Shown one piece after another: positions 28,536 to 37,347 of a DNA stretch of 64,000 nucleotides. Each line of letters starts with the position of its first letter. The first letter of the stretch is position 1. This stretch comes from a virus, in IMG/VR virus record IMGVR_UViG_3300003690_000002, positions 122,399 to 186,398 of that record. One strand, written 5' to 3'. Below the pieces are notes generated by a model. The model made no database searches. It had not been told where the DNA came from and saw nothing but the letters and a program-made list of their open reading frames with translations. A program made the position numbers and the translations under genes.

Positions 28536-28805
28536 TTATATTATATTCATATATTTAAAAACTAGTGCGGTGCCCATGCCAATTATACTTGTGGTTATAA
28601 GCCAAATTAGCCTAGTCATTGAAGTTTTCCAACTCTCTAATTCTCTGATTCGAGCATAAATACCTTGGTCTGGGTGGTAAACTGCTTCTTTAATCTTAGC
28701 AATGTCTTCTGCCATTTCATCTTGCTTATCTTTTACGGTGTTAATATTTTGCATGATTTGCTCAAATTTTCCATTTAGTTCTACATAAGCAACAGAAGAC
28801 TCCAT
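28536..28805 (-). CDS. Coiled coil plus C-terminal transmembrane helix (XhlA-like)
   Basis: 89 residues from the ATG at 28805, AAGGAG upstream. Coiled coil (KFEQIMQNINTVKDKQDEM), then ARIRELESWKTSMTR and one transmembrane helix (LIWLITTSIIGMGTALVF). The order coiled coil, LESW, TM resembles haemolysin XhlA-type proteins associated with phage holins. Lysis role is a guess; the lysis enzymes are far away at 37 and 44 kb. Confidence 0.55.
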   Translation of the reverse strand: MESSVAYVELNGKFEQIMQNINTVKDKQDEMAEDIAKIKEAVYHPDQGIYARIRELESWKTSMTRLIWLITTSIIGMGTALVFKYMNII

Positions 28806-28855
28806 GATGACTAACACTCCTTTTGTTATTTTATTATCTTACTTATTAAATAGTG

Positions 28856-30424
28856 TTAAATTTCGACAATTGCATGATCTGTTGTGATTAATATAGAAAT
28901 AGTTGAAGCCGCATTTTGAAGAGCACATCTTACAACTTTTGCCGGATCGACAATTCCAGCATTAAGCATGTTAACAGCCTTTCCTGTTGAGAAATCCCAT
29001 CCGTTCTCCGGGCGCATACGAAGCACTTTGGCTAATATTAAATCTGGAGAGTCACCAGCGTTACGAGCCATTTGTCGTATTGGTTCTTTGACAGCTTCCA
29101 GCACGATATTAACTCCTAGTTGTTGATCATCATTATTTGTTTTAATTTTCAAACCCTTGGAAGCTCTTAAAATGGCAACACCACCTCCGGCGACAATTCC
29201 CTCTTCTTGGGCGGATTTCACAGCCCCTAAAGCATCTTCAATTCTATGCTTTTTCTCTATCATTTCAATTTCTGTTGCTGCACCGACGCGAATAATTGCA
29301 ATCCCACTAGCTAATCTTGTAATTCTTTCTTGAATTCTTTCACACTCATATAGTGACTCTGTTTGCTCCAACTCGTTTTTCAATAATTCAATTTGTTTTT
29401 CAACCCCTTCAAGATCACCCTTTCCGTCAACAATCGTAGTGGTATTTTTTAATATTTCAATTTTTTTAGCAACACCTAGATGCTGTAACTCTACATCTTT
29501 TAATTTAAGTTCCGATTCTATTGTTACGTATGTTGCCCCAACTGACACTGCCAAATCTTTAAGAATGTTTCTCCGCTCTCTTCCATAATAAGGAGCTTTT
29601 ATAGCCGCAACTTTTAAAGTACCACGCACCGCATTCATAATTAATGCGGCTAGTGCTTGACCTTCAATGTCTTCTGCTACGATAACAAAAGGTCTTCCCT
29701 CCCTTGAAATAATCTCTAATAATGGCATTATCTCATCAATAGATTCGATTTTTCCATCAGTAATAAGAAATAGCGGATTTTCATATATAACTGCATTACG
29801 TTTTTCATCATTGATAAATGCACCGGCTAAATATCCTGAATTGAGCCTAAATCCTTCAACTACGTCTAGGCTTGTTTCGGCGGAACGAGCCTCTTCTATC
29901 GTAATCGCCCCATCTTTTCCTGCCAAGTCAATCGCTTTTGCAATTAGTTTTCCAATTGTTTTATCTCCGTTTGCAGAAATTGTAGCTATATGCTCAATAT
30001 CTTCTTTCGAGGCAATTGGTATCGCTTGTTTTTTTAATTCTTCAACAATCGTAATCACAGCTTTATCAATACCTCTTTTAATATCAATAGGTGGAACTCC
30101 TGCTGCCAAATATTTTTGCGCTTCTTGTAATATTGCTCTTGATAAAACAGTTGATGTGGTTGTTCCATCTCCAGCATCCATATTTGTTTGAGTTGCAGCT
30201 TGTTTAACTATTTGTGCACCAACATTCTCAAATGGGTCTTCTAATTCAATAAATTTTGCCACTGTAACTCCATCTTTTGTTATCACTGGATTGCTATTTT
30301 TTAAATGTAATATTACATTTCTTCCTTTTGGTCCTAAAGTTGAAGCCACATTGTCTGCTAAAAGATTAACACCAGTAAATATTTTTTGTTGTAGTGTTTT
30401 TTTAGATTCGAATTTTTTTGCCAA
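28856..30424 (-). CDS. groEL: Chaperonin GroEL
   Basis: 522 residues, TTG start (30422-30424) after AGAGGTG. Clear group I chaperonin: VASTLGPKGRNVIL, ITKDGVTVAKFIELEDP, AGDGTTTSTVLSRAIL (ATP site), GGGVAIL near the C-terminus. The usual Gly-Gly-Met tail is absent; it ends TTDHAIVEI. Forms a ring for folding proteins; phages use it for capsid proteins. No standard groES lies beside it, but a GroES-like gene is at 45206-45487. A TG-T-TATAAT extended -10 lies at 30444-30449 without a clear -35. Confidence 0.95.
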   Translation of the reverse strand: MAKKFESKKTLQQKIFTGVNLLADNVASTLGPKGRNVILHLKNSNPVITKDGVTVAKFIELEDPFENVGAQIVKQAATQTNMDAGDGTTTSTVLSRAILQEAQKYLAAGVPPIDIKRGIDKAVITIVEELKKQAIPIASKEDIEHIATISANGDKTIGKLIAKAIDLAGKDGAITIEEARSAETSLDVVEGFRLNSGYLAGAFINDEKRNAVIYENPLFLITDGKIESIDEIMPLLEIISREGRPFVIVAEDIEGQALAALIMNAVRGTLKVAAIKAPYYGRERRNILKDLAVSVGATYVTIESELKLKDVELQHLGVAKKIEILKNTTTIVDGKGDLEGVEKQIELLKNELEQTESLYECERIQERITRLASGIAIIRVGAATEIEMIEKKHRIEDALGAVKSAQEEGIVAGGGVAILRASKGLKIKTNNDDQQLGVNIVLEAVKEPIRQMARNAGDSPDLILAKVLRMRPENGWDFSTGKAVNMLNAGIVDPAKVVRCALQNAASTISILITTDHAIVEI

Positions 30425-30462
30425 TTTTCACCTCTTAAGATATATTATAACAATTTAAATAT

Positions 30463-30789
30463 TTAATTTATATATTCTTTATCTTTTTTTAAAGTTGGAT
30501 TTTTTAAAAGACCCTGAGTTTTCAATATATTTTTAGTTAAAATATAATAAGGATCTAATATAATTTGACTGTTAATTTTTTCTTTTACAGAGGCGCTAGT
30601 TAAATTTAGGGATTGTTCTATATTTTTCAAACACTCATCTAATTGCTCTAAGTCTGAATTAATAAGTTTAAAATTTGTATCAGTTAAATATGCATCACTT
30701 TCTATTAATCTATCATAAGTTTCTTCTTTCATGTCAACTATCAATAATAGATTATAATATATTTTTATTAAGTTTTCTTCATTTATCAT
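30463..30789 (-). CDS. Hypothetical helical protein
   Basis: 108 residues from the ATG at 30789: MINEENLIKIYYNLLLIVD, LEQLDECLKNIEQSLN, then ILDPYYILTKNILKTQG. Helical, soluble. Not recognised. Confidence 0.55.
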   Translation of the reverse strand: MINEENLIKIYYNLLLIVDMKEETYDRLIESDAYLTDTNFKLINSDLEQLDECLKNIEQSLNLTSASVKEKINSQIILDPYYILTKNILKTQGLLKNPTLKKDKEYIN

Positions 30790-30844
30790 GGCTGTATCTT
30801 CTTGATGCTTCATTCTATAATTAGTCTTCTAATTCTTTTTGCCA

Positions 30845-31774
30845 CTACTCTCCTCTTTTGTGAGGGTACAGTAAATTAGCTTTATTAGGGTTTAGTTTAG
30901 TGAATAATTTTCGTAATTCTTTTGTCTCTTTTTTAGTTCTACCAAGGATGTAAGTATATTTATGTTTTGCCGTGGCAGGTCTTTTTTGACATCTTAATTT
31001 ATGTCTAGCCCTCTCCTGTTTTAATTGTTTTGCTATTTCTTCTGGAATAATATTCCAATTTACTTTTCGAATGTTTTTCTTTTTTCCAACCATTCTATAC
31101 CATTCCTTCTGCCATTCGATTCCAAGTTTTTTTGCATAGCGAACAATCATGCTTCTATCTGCGAATCCACTATCCCCAAACCAACCTCTATTTAAGTTAT
31201 CAGGATCAAGATATTGATTGCCTGAGCCAAATTGTTGTCCCAAGTAATAAAAATTGCATGCTTGATAAATTGTGCCAAGCTCTTTTGCCTCTGGATCGCT
31301 ATAGGCTGTAAATGACCTAAAAGAAGTGTTTTGAACCATCCAGTGAATAGATTTCATAATAAGCCAAGATCCAAGATTCTTTGGCGACCAGCTTATACAA
31401 GCACCTCTCGATATTAATTTTTCCAAATCTTTATTTTCTTTTCCAAGAAGATGAGAAAAAGAATTAGGCGTTGCCATAATAATAACCCCAGCAAGTTGTC
31501 CTGTGCTTTTAAGTTTCGCTACAAACCTGTGTGTAACCCATATTGGCATTTTTCCTAACCATTCGTGACGTTCAATGAATTGTTTTATATTTCTGCATCG
31601 CTCTTTATCTGTTTTGGGCACAAATTCAAAATCAAAATCTGGAATGCGGAGAGATTTAACTGCTTGTAAATCAAGTCCTGCCTCTAACATGTCTTTCGCT
31701 ATATTTAAACGGCGAATTTCGTGTTGCCAGCAATGAGATTTATTAAAATCTTTAAAACGTTCGTGTGTATACAT
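30845..31774 (-). CDS. Mom-like GNAT-fold protein
   Basis: 309 residues. Central block HRFVAKLKSTGQLAGVIIMATP, ISRGACISWSPKNLGSWLIM and FRSFTAYSDPEAKELGTIYQ resembles the GNAT-type fold of phage Mom proteins and related putative acetyltransferases (YSDPE...GTIYQACNF...YLG). Phage Mu Mom modifies adenine so the DNA resists restriction. Here it may be a modification enzyme, but Mom-family residues could not be checked. C-terminal 100 residues are strongly basic, fitting DNA binding. Confidence 0.6.
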   Translation of the reverse strand: MYTHERFKDFNKSHCWQHEIRRLNIAKDMLEAGLDLQAVKSLRIPDFDFEFVPKTDKERCRNIKQFIERHEWLGKMPIWVTHRFVAKLKSTGQLAGVIIMATPNSFSHLLGKENKDLEKLISRGACISWSPKNLGSWLIMKSIHWMVQNTSFRSFTAYSDPEAKELGTIYQACNFYYLGQQFGSGNQYLDPDNLNRGWFGDSGFADRSMIVRYAKKLGIEWQKEWYRMVGKKKNIRKVNWNIIPEEIAKQLKQERARHKLRCQKRPATAKHKYTYILGRTKKETKELRKLFTKLNPNKANLLYPHKRGE

Positions 31775-31794
31775 TGGTTATTTAAGATGAAATA

Positions 31795-32853
31795 TTAATC
31801 TTCACTAGCTAGTATAGGACATGTGCCGTCGCTTTTACACGTTTTTCTTTTAATAGTGAACGTTGTCCAAGATACTCCCAAACCTGAATCAACATACATT
31901 CTCTCCCCCGGTTTATAATGACTACGGTTAGATGTGGAATAGGTAGTACGAGTTTTTGTCATTGGGCGTAACCTAAACGTTATGTTGATATTTGGGTCGT
32001 TCATGTAATTATTTATTGCTGTTCCGATAGATACAGTTTTTGATAAATGTGTAGATAGTTCTTCAACACTAGTTATAGTTGTTGGTATTGTTGTCACTAG
32101 TACAGCAGTTGCTGGATATGGATTGTCAGAGCCTCCAGCCACAACTAGTCTTAAAAAAGTTTTATATTTTCCTTCTAATATTTCAGATAAATCTAGGTAT
32201 TCGTTTTTAATATTAAATTTACTTTTAAAAGTTAATCCCCCACTTCTTTTGGGAGTACCTAGAATAAACTTACCATTACTTTGTTCTACAACTTTTTGCA
32301 TATCCTCTGTAGAGATTTTATTTGGAAACTGATACGAGGGGTTAATTCCTTTCATCAGATCAATGAACATTGTTTTTTCCGCTTCTATTATGCTCGCTTG
32401 ATCTTGTGTTACTTCTGCCATTTTTTGTTTTATGTTGTCAACAATTATCTGCGCTTCATGTGGCTCTAAAGTGGTGTCTGTTAATCTTTTAAATAACTTT
32501 GCCTCATCCATTCTATTATCGAGAAAATCAAAATTTTCCTTTTTCATGCTGACACCGATTTCTTCACCGTTATCGGTAGTAAGCACGACATCGGCTTTTG
32601 GCTCTAAGGGTCCGCCTCCAAGCTTTGTTGCATCTTTGATTCGCTGAATGCCAAAATCGCCTAAGTTTACTTCTATGGGTGATCCGCCATTGGCGGCGAT
32701 TAATTCATTAACTGCTTTAACAAGATTTCTTTCGTTGTCTTGACCACTAACTCCTATTGTCATAGAAGTTACTTGCTCTTCAATTATTTTAATAAAGTTT
32801 TTAAAACTTAATTTTGGTCTAAAAAAGTTTTCTATTAATTGATCTAGGCTCAT
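31795..32853 (-). CDS. Possible nuclease-fold protein, conserved in marine phages
   Basis: 352 residues. N-terminus FRPKLSFKNFIKIIEEQVTS resembles the tags; then ERNLVKAVNELIAANGGSPI, KADVVLTTDNGEEIGVSMKKEN. The D ... (E)-x-S-x-K arrangement (Asp of ADVVL, Lys of VSMKK) fits a PD-(D/E)xK-like core. C-terminal half contains a Ser/Thr-rich region and a Cys pair (KTCKSDGTC). Nuclease function is inferred and unproven. Confidence 0.5.
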   Translation of the reverse strand: MSLDQLIENFFRPKLSFKNFIKIIEEQVTSMTIGVSGQDNERNLVKAVNELIAANGGSPIEVNLGDFGIQRIKDATKLGGGPLEPKADVVLTTDNGEEIGVSMKKENFDFLDNRMDEAKLFKRLTDTTLEPHEAQIIVDNIKQKMAEVTQDQASIIEAEKTMFIDLMKGINPSYQFPNKISTEDMQKVVEQSNGKFILGTPKRSGGLTFKSKFNIKNEYLDLSEILEGKYKTFLRLVVAGGSDNPYPATAVLVTTIPTTITSVEELSTHLSKTVSIGTAINNYMNDPNINITFRLRPMTKTRTTYSTSNRSHYKPGERMYVDSGLGVSWTTFTIKRKTCKSDGTCPILASED

Positions 32854-32856
32854 ATT

Positions 32857-33093
32857 TTAATTAGTTTTCTTTGCTTTAATCTTCTTCATAAATTTGCGTC
32901 TTTTTAAAACAAGTGTCTTGTATGTAACAAAATTACAGACTCCAGTGATTTTTAAATGGTGCTTTTTTTGAAACTTTTTAATTTTTTTTATCAGATTATT
33001 ATCGAACTTGGTGGCACCAAACCATTCAGGTTCCCATTTCAGCCTACGTGCATTCCTTTTATTGCGCCATCTTATGTACCATCTTTTGAACAT
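32857..33093 (-). CDS. Peptidoglycan-binding-domain-like small protein
   Basis: 78 residues, very basic. WFGATKFDNNLIKKIKKFQK then HHLKITGVCNFVTYKTL matches the helical PG_binding_1 repeat (F-D-x-x-x ... FQ ... G-x-x-x-x-x-T). No catalytic domain attached. Could be a small cell-wall-binding or virion component. Confidence 0.6.
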   Translation of the reverse strand: MFKRWYIRWRNKRNARRLKWEPEWFGATKFDNNLIKKIKKFQKKHHLKITGVCNFVTYKTLVLKRRKFMKKIKAKKTN

Positions 33094-33096
33094 TTT

Positions 33097-33732
33097 TCAT
33101 ATTATAATATCTGCAATCCCACGTTTGACTGCTTGCTCTGCATTGAGATATATATTAACTTTTTTATCTAGCATCCTTTTTAGTTGTTTTTTTGTAATGT
33201 TGGTCTCATCTACAAGTGCATCAATGTGTTGTTCTTGAATCCATCTTATTTCTTCCATTTCGTTTTCCAAATTATAAATCGTTCCATGAGGTCCGCCAGC
33301 AACACTATGCATCATTACTCGACAGTTTTTACCAATTTTTCGTTTTCCTTTTGTACCGGCAGCCAGCAATAATACTCCCCCAGACATCACTTTACCCACT
33401 CCATAAGTGTGAATTTCGCACTCACAACGAACCATTCTCATGATATCATAAATAGCAAACATACTTAGTGCATCACCTCCCCAAGTAGAAATATAAAAAT
33501 CGATTGGCGAGGATTGAGTTTGTGTTATGTTGGAATCATCTGTAGCAGGGATATTTTTATAAAATTCTTTTAATGTTAATAAAGATAAGATAACATCTTC
33601 GGCTCTTTCTTCGTTAATATCTCCGCAAAGGCTAATTATTTTTATTTTTAGCTCTTCAATGAGATTATCATCAAGCCTAGATTGAGGTATCGTTTCTGTT
33701 GGTTCTTTTATTGGTTTAGACTTTTCTGTCAT
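33097..33732 (-). CDS. ClpP-family serine protease (copy 1)
   Basis: 211 residues. Catalytic pattern: Ser117 in GKVMSGGVLLLAAG, His142 in VMMHSVAGG, Asp late in KRMLDKKVNIYLNAEQAVKRG. Insert and acidic N-terminus before the core. Overlaps the previous gene by ATGA. Phage ClpP-like proteins act as head maturation proteases or as regulated proteases; location away from head genes favours the latter or a protein-turnover role. A second, diverged copy is at 49559-50170. Confidence 0.8.
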   Translation of the reverse strand: MTEKSKPIKEPTETIPQSRLDDNLIEELKIKIISLCGDINEERAEDVILSLLTLKEFYKNIPATDDSNITQTQSSPIDFYISTWGGDALSMFAIYDIMRMVRCECEIHTYGVGKVMSGGVLLLAAGTKGKRKIGKNCRVMMHSVAGGPHGTIYNLENEMEEIRWIQEQHIDALVDETNITKKQLKRMLDKKVNIYLNAEQAVKRGIADIII

Positions 33733-34058
33733 TTATTTTTGTTTTTTACCACTTTTCTTTTGGCATTGGTGCCCAACTTTAAAGGCTTTGGTTTTCCATT
33801 TCGATTTAACTCTTGTAAACCAAAAGGAAATCGTTTTGCCCATTCAAGCCATCCTTCTTTGGTTTTAAAACATTTTGTAAACATTAAAAAAGTTTCTTTA
33901 GGATTATTTCGATTATATCCCTCCGCTGTCATACTCCAATCACTGGTGCTTCTAAGAATTTCATTCTTTTTTCTTTTATTAATATTTCCGTCGACTTGAA
34001 GATGATAAACAAACTCATCTTTATTGTCTGTGGGAATTCTCCAAGCTTGTATTAGCAT
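33729..34058 (-). CDS. Conserved phage protein
   Basis: 109 residues, MLIQAWRIPTDNKDEFVYHL then EILRSTSDWSMTAEGYNRN, LEWAKRFPFGLQEL and a Lys-rich end. A common phage arrangement with no role known. Confidence 0.6.
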   Translation of the reverse strand: MLIQAWRIPTDNKDEFVYHLQVDGNINKRKKNEILRSTSDWSMTAEGYNRNNPKETFLMFTKCFKTKEGWLEWAKRFPFGLQELNRNGKPKPLKLGTNAKRKVVKNKNK

Positions 34059-34347
34059 TCTTTTTTATCTCCCTTTTTTTAGCTGAAGTCTCAAATATAT
34101 GTATTTTAATTATATCATCTTCCCAGAAAAGGTCAACTTTTTTTTCTAAAAAAAGTTTTACAGCTTTCATGTAATTTTCAATTTGGTCCGGTAATAAATT
34201 TTTTCCTTCCTTCTGTTGGATACACCATTGAATTACAGAATTTGCAAAAAATGCTCTTTCTGCATGATAAATATTATTTTCTTTAGTTATGGCTCCTTCA
34301 TCTTTAAGCCATACCAGAATAGTATTTTTAACAGAGATACCTTTCAT
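34021..34347 (-). CDS. Hypothetical protein
   Basis: 108 residues, VKNTILVWLKDEGAITKENN then AERAFFANSVIQWC and FLEKKVDLFWEDD. Helical and basic at the C-terminus; overlaps its downstream neighbour by 38 nt. Not recognised. Confidence 0.55.
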   Translation of the reverse strand: MKGISVKNTILVWLKDEGAITKENNIYHAERAFFANSVIQWCIQQKEGKNLLPDQIENYMKAVKLFLEKKVDLFWEDDIIKIHIFETSAKKREIKKNANTSLENSHRQ

Positions 34348-34367
34348 TATAAAATATATAGTTAATT

Positions 34368-34748
34368 TTATAATGATCTAGATTGTTTTTTATAATATTT
34401 ATTTAAAAAATTCATGGCTTCACGCCAATTTTTAAATTTTATTAACGATCTAAACTTTTTTGGAAAATTTTCTATGAGCTTGCGAATTGCCGTTTCTTTC
34501 CACAAACTAAGGGCTTGTTCATCGATTTCTTGAGCTTGCTTGACTTGCTCGGAAGTTGCCAAGGCTTTTTTCATTGTTTTATACTTTAATGTACGTATAA
34601 ACGCAACATCTTCTACTACTGTTCCTAAAAGCTGAAGACAATCAATTTGAACTTCCTGCAAAAGAAGAATCACTTTTCCAATATTAAGCATTTTTGCAAG
34701 AAGTTTATATGTCAATGCGCCAAGAAGAAACCACATTAATTCGTGCAT
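34368..34748 (-). CDS. Membrane-anchored helical protein
   Basis: 126 residues. N-terminal hydrophobic stretch MWFLLGALTYKLLAKML anchors a helical body (VQIDCLQLLGTVVEDVAFIR) ending in FKNWREAMNFLNKYY. Resembles inner-membrane accessory proteins of marine phages; function unknown. Confidence 0.55.
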   Translation of the reverse strand: MHELMWFLLGALTYKLLAKMLNIGKVILLLQEVQIDCLQLLGTVVEDVAFIRTLKYKTMKKALATSEQVKQAQEIDEQALSLWKETAIRKLIENFPKKFRSLIKFKNWREAMNFLNKYYKKQSRSL

Positions 34749-34750
34749 AT

Positions 34751-35365
34751 TTAACCTTTGGGTCTTGCTCTCTTACTTACAACTTTGGGTCTTGCTCTCT
34801 TACTTACAAGGCGGCTGGCAACACGTTTTGCAATTTCATTAACTAATTCCTCGTTGTTGTGAAATCGTCCTTTTTCCAAATATAGTTCTTTTTCGAACTC
34901 GTTTTCTTCTAACTCTTCTTCTTCTTCTTCTGGAAATTCTGCCTCTTCACCAGGTTCGCCTAGCTCTTCTTCGCCGGGAGCCGGAGCTTCTAGCTCTTCT
35001 TCGCCTCCTTCTGCGCCTTCCACATCTACTGAAACGCCAGTTTCTGATTCGATTGCATCAGCGATTGCATTTACCAACCCAACCACGTCTACACCCCCTT
35101 CAGCGGGTGCTTCTGCTTCTAGGTCTTCTTCGCCAGGAAGCGCCTCTTCTTCACCAGGGGGTGCCAATCCACCACCTCCACCGGGGGGTCCCAACTCTTC
35201 CTCGTCATCATCTCGCTGGTACACACCTTCTTCCAAATCTTCTTCTTCCTCTTCTTCAAGCTTTTTCTTGCTATCAAAAAAACTTTCTGAAAGTGGCTCA
35301 ATCGATGCTAGCCTCATAAATCGGCGTACTGTGTGTTCTTTCAGCAATGTTTTATTATCTTTCAT
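34751..35365 (-). CDS. Acidic low-complexity protein with duplicated basic C-terminus
   Basis: 204 residues from the ATG at 35365 (AAGGAG site). N-terminus HTVRRFMRLASIEPLSESFF is a conserved marine phage motif; then long Glu/Pro/Gly-rich acidic stretches; then IAKRVASRLVSKRARPKVVSKR. The C-terminus carries a tandem duplication of a 27-nt unit. Possibly a virion protein or scaffold-like component; function unknown. Confidence 0.65.
   Translation of the reverse strand: MKDNKTLLKEHTVRRFMRLASIEPLSESFFDSKKKLEEEEEEDLEEGVYQRDDDEEELGPPGGGGGLAPPGEEEALPGEEDLEAEAPAEGGVDVVGLVNAIADAIESETGVSVDVEGAEGGEEELEAPAPGEEELGEPGEEAEFPEEEEEELEENEFEKELYLEKGRFHNNEELVNEIAKRVASRLVSKRARPKVVSKRARPKG
34756..34809 (-). repeat. 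Tandem 27-nt direct repeat in a coding end
   Basis: Two exact 27-nt copies (34756-34782 and 34783-34809) give two VSKRARPK-type motifs. In-frame duplication of the basic tail of the acidic protein. Confidence 0.8.
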
Positions 35366-35423
35366 TGAGTGTCTCCTTTGTAACACGCTGCAAAATATCT
35401 ACTATAAATAGTGTTTTTGTTAT

Positions 35424-35666
35424 TTAAATGACCTTTAAGTGCTTACTTTTTTTCTGTAATCTTTTTAAAGCTTTATCTTGTATTTGTTTAATTCTCACAA
35501 TACTTAACTTGAGCCTTTTTGCAACTTCTTGTAGGGTCATTTCTGGTCTTTTGTTGACTGCAATTAAAGTGCAATTTAAATCGCTTTTATAATCAATCCA
35601 ATATCTACAATCTTTAGCTGGACAATTAACATTATATTCTATGCAACATCTACTACATTTCTTCAT
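35424..35666 (-). CDS. Sigma-70 region 4-like small protein
   Basis: 80 residues. N-terminal Cys cluster CSRCC ... CPAKDCRYW, then a helix-turn-helix EMTLQEVAKRLKLSIVRIKQ and IQDKALKRL, as in sigma region 4 (helix, turn, recognition helix). Could bind promoter -35 boxes or RNA polymerase to switch transcription to late genes; this is an inference from the HTH only. Zinc or redox sensing by the Cys residues is possible. Confidence 0.6.
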   Translation of the reverse strand: MKKCSRCCIEYNVNCPAKDCRYWIDYKSDLNCTLIAVNKRPEMTLQEVAKRLKLSIVRIKQIQDKALKRLQKKSKHLKVI

Positions 35667-35995
35667 AAATCTGGATGCTCCTTTTCTAAAATATCAAAAA
35701 TATTTTCAATATCGTTTTTATTTATACCAAATTGATCAATGATTTTCTTTTCTTCTTGCTGTGCTTTTATTATTTTTTTTCTTTTGATTTTTGATATCTG
35801 TTTTTTCTCTTTAAGTTCTTCAATAAATGCTAAAACATATTTATTTTTATTAATATATCCCGCCACCATTTCATTAAAAAAATCACAAACCTTAATTTCA
35901 TCATAATTCAAACGAATTTTTAGCTCAGCATGAAGTTTATCTGTGCTTTGAAAGCATATCTTTTTAGCTGTATTTCCGTATTTAGTTTCTATCAT
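35663..35995 (-). CDS. Conserved phage protein, possible ribbon-helix-helix
   Basis: 110 residues from the ATG at 35995 that overlaps the previous stop by ATGA. LHAELKIRLNYDEIKVCDFF then NEMVAGYINKNKYVLAFIEE followed by a very basic coiled tail (KKQISKIKRKKIIKAQQEE). A strand then two helices is RHH-like; DNA binding is inferred. Confidence 0.55.
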   Translation of the reverse strand: MIETKYGNTAKKICFQSTDKLHAELKIRLNYDEIKVCDFFNEMVAGYINKNKYVLAFIEELKEKKQISKIKRKKIIKAQQEEKKIIDQFGINKNDIENIFDILEKEHPDL

Positions 35996-37029
35996 TCGCT
36001 TTTTCTCAAAATATGAGTCCAACCCTCTGCGTTCCCTGCTGGAGTTTGATAAATAAATTCTGATTTATTTTGTAATTCTTTAATATTTCTTGCACCTGTG
36101 TAAGACAGTCCCGACTTTATGCCATTATTTAAATCTGCTAGTATGTATTTTACACCGCCTCTATATGGAACAGTTGCAGAGATACCTTCATTAGAGGAAT
36201 ATTCCCCTCTCCATTCAAATTGCGCCTCTTTGCTAGCCATTCCTCTATAAACTTTTCTTTTTATATTTGATGCTCTCGTGATTACGTCTCCTGGGGATTC
36301 GTCAGTACCGGCTAGCATTGATCCAAGCATTACAAAACTGGCTCCAGCAGCCAATGCTTTAACGGCGTCTCCGCTACTTCTAATCCCTCCATCCGCGATA
36401 ATCGGTATATTATGGTGCGTTTCAGAACAATCAAGTATTGTTTGTAGACCAGGTACTCCGTGTCCTGTTTGAATTCTTGTTGAGCAAATAGACCCGCCGC
36501 CGATATTGCAGCGCACACTATCTGCGCCCCATTTCACAAGATCATTAAACCCCTCTAAGGTGGCTATATTTCCTGCCATTATATGAATCTCGTTTTTAAT
36601 TGTATCTTTAATTGTTTTTAAGGCTCTCTCCATTAAAATATGATGACCATGTGCAATGTCTATACATAAAATATCTACCCCTCTCGTCGCTAGTGCAATT
36701 GCACGTTCCAAATAATCTCCTGTTACACCGATGGCAGCACCAATATGTTCTCCGTCTTCTAATGTTTCATATGCTTCTTCGACAATTTTAGTTTGTTGTT
36801 TAATATTATTATATCGATGTACTAATCCAAGACCACCTTGTTTCGCCATAGCAATTAACATATCTTTTCCAGTAACAGTATCCATAGGAGAGGATATGAT
36901 AGGAATTGATAAACTAATTTTATCATCTAGTTGGCTCTCTAGCGTTATCTTTGAGCGACTTTCTATATCGCTGTATTGAGGTACCAAAAGAACATCATCG
37001 TATGCTAATGTTTTAATTGCTGATATCAT
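35992..37029 (-). CDS. IMP dehydrogenase / GMP reductase family protein
   Basis: 345 residues, TIM barrel without the CBS pair of cellular IMPDH. Motifs: LTYDD-like [54 protein letters not shown] (Cys loop), [10 protein letters not shown] and GMASKEAQ. It would oxidise IMP to XMP or reduce GMP to IMP; the sequence alone cannot decide. Supports purine supply together with guanylate kinase, NrdJ and dUTPase. Confidence 0.85.
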   Translation of the reverse strand: MISAIKTLAYDDVLLVPQYSDIESRSKITLESQLDDKISLSIPIISSPMDTVTGKDMLIAMAKQGGLGLVHRYNNIKQQTKIVEEAYETLEDGEHIGAAIGVTGDYLERAIALATRGVDILCIDIAHGHHILMERALKTIKDTIKNEIHIMAGNIATLEGFNDLVKWGADSVRCNIGGGSICSTRIQTGHGVPGLQTILDCSETHHNIPIIADGGIRSSGDAVKALAAGASFVMLGSMLAGTDESPGDVITRASNIKRKVYRGMASKEAQFEWRGEYSSNEGISATVPYRGGVKYILADLNNGIKSGLSYTGARNIKELQNKSEFIYQTPAGNAEGWTHILRKSE

Positions 37030-37032
37030 TTT

Positions 37033-37338
37033 TTATTCGTTTTCACAATCATTATATGTATTTTTATGCTCTAAATGTTGCTCAAATTCTTCTAGAATAT
37101 TAATTGCGAGTTTCCAACATTCGGGACAGTAAAGGTGCACACTCTTTTCTTGCTCTTTTACAATAACATACCAGGACTTTACCATATCTTTATCCAGTTT
37201 ATCATATGGCTGCCCACAAGTCAAACATTTTTCTGGAAGTTTATCAAATAAGCCAACCTTTGTGGAGATTTCTTTATTTAAATCTTTTTTCTTTTTATTT
37301 GTTTTATTTCTACTCAGTTTTCTTTCTAATGAACTCAA
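37033..37338 (-). CDS. Small zinc-binding-like phage protein
   Basis: 101 residues. A basic coiled N-terminus (LERKLSRNKTNKKKKDLN) then CLTCGQPYDKLDKDMVK ... HLYCPECW, two Cys pairs of a zinc ribbon. Function unknown. Confidence 0.6.
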   Translation of the reverse strand: MSSLERKLSRNKTNKKKKDLNKEISTKVGLFDKLPEKCLTCGQPYDKLDKDMVKSWYVIVKEQEKSVHLYCPECWKLAINILEEFEQHLEHKNTYNDCENE

Positions 37339-37347
37339 GGTCTTCTC

